Source: RUG14130 sp045598325
GTDB taxonomy: Bacteria; Bacillota; Clostridia; Christensenellales; Aristaeellaceae
NCBI GenBank assembly: GCA_045598325.1
Contig: JAZLLT010000046.1
Location: forward strand, 1-22,485
Direction: 5' to 3'
DNA length: 22,485 nt
Shown here: positions 21,729 to 22,485 of the stretch, piece after piece
How positions within the stretch are numbered: position 1 is the stretch's first letter
Layout of the letters: every line of letters begins with the position of its first letter
Notes under the pieces: model-generated
The model's input: only the letters and a program-made list of their open reading frames with translations
Database searches by the model: none
Told to the model about the DNA's origin: nothing
Made by a program: the position numbers and the translations under genes

Positions 21729-21757
21729 AGTTTAGTACAGAATCCTTTGTTTGTCAA
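21729..21757 (-). promoter_or_regulatory. Promoter of melA
   Basis: On the minus strand TTGACA (21757-21752), a 17-base spacer and TAAACT (21734-21729). Confidence 0.83.
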
Positions 21758-21759
21758 CC

Positions 21760-21788
21760 TTGCGTCCAGCGATTTTCCATGCTATAAT
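21760..21788 (+). promoter_or_regulatory. Promoter of the rhomboid gene
   Basis: TTGCGT (21760-21765), a 17-base spacer and TATAAT (21783-21788). Its -35 box lies two bases from that of the divergent melA promoter. Confidence 0.8.
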
Positions 21789-21816
21789 TACCATAATCAA
21801 TCAAAGGAGCCCCGCC

Positions 21817-22392
21817 ATGAATCATTCGCTCAAAAAATACAAAGTCACCTATAACGCGCCCGTGACCATCACCTTCTGCGTCGTCGCGCTCATCGCACTG
21901 GTGCTGAACTATGTCACGCACGGAAGCACAAACCACCTGCTGTTTTCCGTGCACCACACGGGCTCGCCCCTGTACAGTCCCCTCACATGGCTGCGGTTCG
22001 TGACCCATGTCTTCGGGCACGCGGACATCGGACACTATGTAGGCAACATCACCCTGATCCTCGTGCTGAGCCCGGGACTGGAAGAGCGGCTCGGGAGCGG
22101 CAGACTCCTGACCACCATGTTCGTGACCGCACTGCTCGCCGGCGTCGTGGAGTATTTCTTCTTCCCCTCCTACCTGCTTCTGGGCGCCAGCGGCATCGTG
22201 TTCATGATGATCATCCTGTCCTCGGCGGGAAACGCGAAAAAGGGCGAAATCCCTCTCACCCTCATCCTCGTGTTCCTCTTCTATGTGGGCGGCGAGATCG
22301 TGGACGGACTGTTCGTCAGCGACAATGTGTCCCAACTGACCCACATTCTGGGCGGCGTCTGCGGCGCCGTGACGGCGGTCAAAAAGGCGTAA
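21817..22392 (+). CDS. Rhomboid family intramembrane serine protease
   Basis: A 191-residue membrane protein that cleaves other proteins within the membrane. Six hydrophobic segments are visible. The loop and helix 'FGHADIGHYVGN' carry the HxxxN motif (His73, Asn77), 'LLGASGIVFM' contains the catalytic Ser125 and 'LTHILGG' the catalytic His176, so the Ser-His dyad is complete. The protein is of the short bacterial six-helix type without cytosolic domains. The start at 21817 has AAAGGAG upstream; the longer in-frame start at 21751 lies before the -10 box. The last 16 codons, from His176, lie inside the terminal palindrome, but they continue the family pattern, so this arm is taken as the true one. 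Substrates are unknown. Confidence 0.9.
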   Translation: MNHSLKKYKVTYNAPVTITFCVVALIALVLNYVTHGSTNHLLFSVHHTGSPLYSPLTWLRFVTHVFGHADIGHYVGNITLILVLSPGLEERLGSGRLLTTMFVTALLAGVVEYFFFPSYLLLGASGIVFMMIILSSAGNAKKGEIPLTLILVFLFYVGGEIVDGLFVSDNVSQLTHILGGVCGAVTAVKKA

Positions 22393-22485
22393 CGCACAAA
22401 ATAGCGGCATCCGCGCGGATGCCGCTATTTTGTGCGTTACGCCTTTTTGACCGCCGTCACGGCGCCGCAGACGCCGCCCAGAATG
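22344..22485. repeat. Perfect 142-bp palindrome at the window end
   Basis: Bases 22415-22485 are the exact reverse complement of 22344-22414 with no spacer. The left arm covers the 3' end of the rhomboid gene. The inner 34 bases (22398-22431) look like a real terminator; the outer parts are probably an assembly fold-back. Confidence 0.97.
22398..22431 (+). terminator. Probable terminator of the rhomboid gene
   Basis: AAAATAGCGGCATCCGC and its exact complement form a stem with an A run on one side and TATTTT on the other, six bases after the stop codon. As it is the centre of a suspect palindrome, its right half may be partly artificial. Confidence 0.6.

Noticed and set aside
20318..21730. 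Long plus-strand frame opposite melA
   Set aside because: It is antisense to a complete GH4 enzyme, it includes the melA terminator and both promoters contradict it.
1..22485. CRISPR arrays, insertion sequences and rRNA genes
   Set aside because: I looked for regularly spaced repeats, transposase motifs and conserved rRNA segments and found none; the only tandem repeat is inside oppA.

Overview
The window looks like a piece of a Gram-positive, anaerobic, fermentative Clostridia-type genome, probably an uncultured gut member of the Christensenellales/Oscillospirales kind. The reasons are a pyruvate phosphate dikinase, strong AGGAGG-type ribosome binding sites, near-consensus sigma-A promoters with 17-bp spacers, intrinsic terminators after almost every unit, a SAM-type riboswitch, a GH4 alpha-galactosidase and DUF3899 and MFS proteins of clostridial type. 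The exact taxon is inference. The last 142 bases form a perfect palindrome, which suggests that the window ends at the end of a metagenomic contig.

Layout. 1-1474: C-terminal part of ppdK. 1517-2697: a promoter, an 18-codon leader ORF and a phosphotransferase of the aminoglycoside/homoserine kinase fold. 2745-4117: an MFS transporter. 4114-4512: promoter, SAM-type riboswitch, terminator and a truncated remnant that resembles N-formylglutamate amidohydrolase. 4509-4670: tRNA-Trp with its own promoter and terminator. 4819-5145: a small protein with a double-glycine leader, followed by a possible structured RNA. 5310-6576 (minus): two small membrane proteins. 6750-8200: an S24-type repressor and a GDSL/SGNH hydrolase in one operon. 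8235-9354: an XRE regulator with a TPR-like C-terminal part. 9355-18852 (minus): a DUF3899 protein and a complete oligopeptide ABC transporter. 18881-20243 (minus): a second MFS transporter. 20342-21757 (minus): GH4 alpha-galactosidase. 21760-22392: a rhomboid protease divergent from it.

The most unusual part is the peptide transporter at 9802-18744. Four of its five subunits are enlarged in different places: OppD by about 370 residues between Q-loop and signature, OppF by about 100 residues between Walker A and Q-loop, OppC by about 200 residues outside the membrane, and the binding protein by an N-terminal membrane anchor plus an alanine-rich coiled coil in place of a lipobox. OppD also lacks all four C-terminal cysteines of the usual iron-sulfur motif. 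OppB is of normal size. The binding protein is a separate transcription unit ahead of oppBCDF, separated by a terminator and a new promoter. This looks like an expanded peptide importer whose extra domains may interact with one another; the function of the insertions is unknown.

The rest is mostly ordinary carbon metabolism, transport and regulation. Two places look like remodelled DNA: the SAM riboswitch in front of a gene remnant, and the inverted repeat at the right edge.
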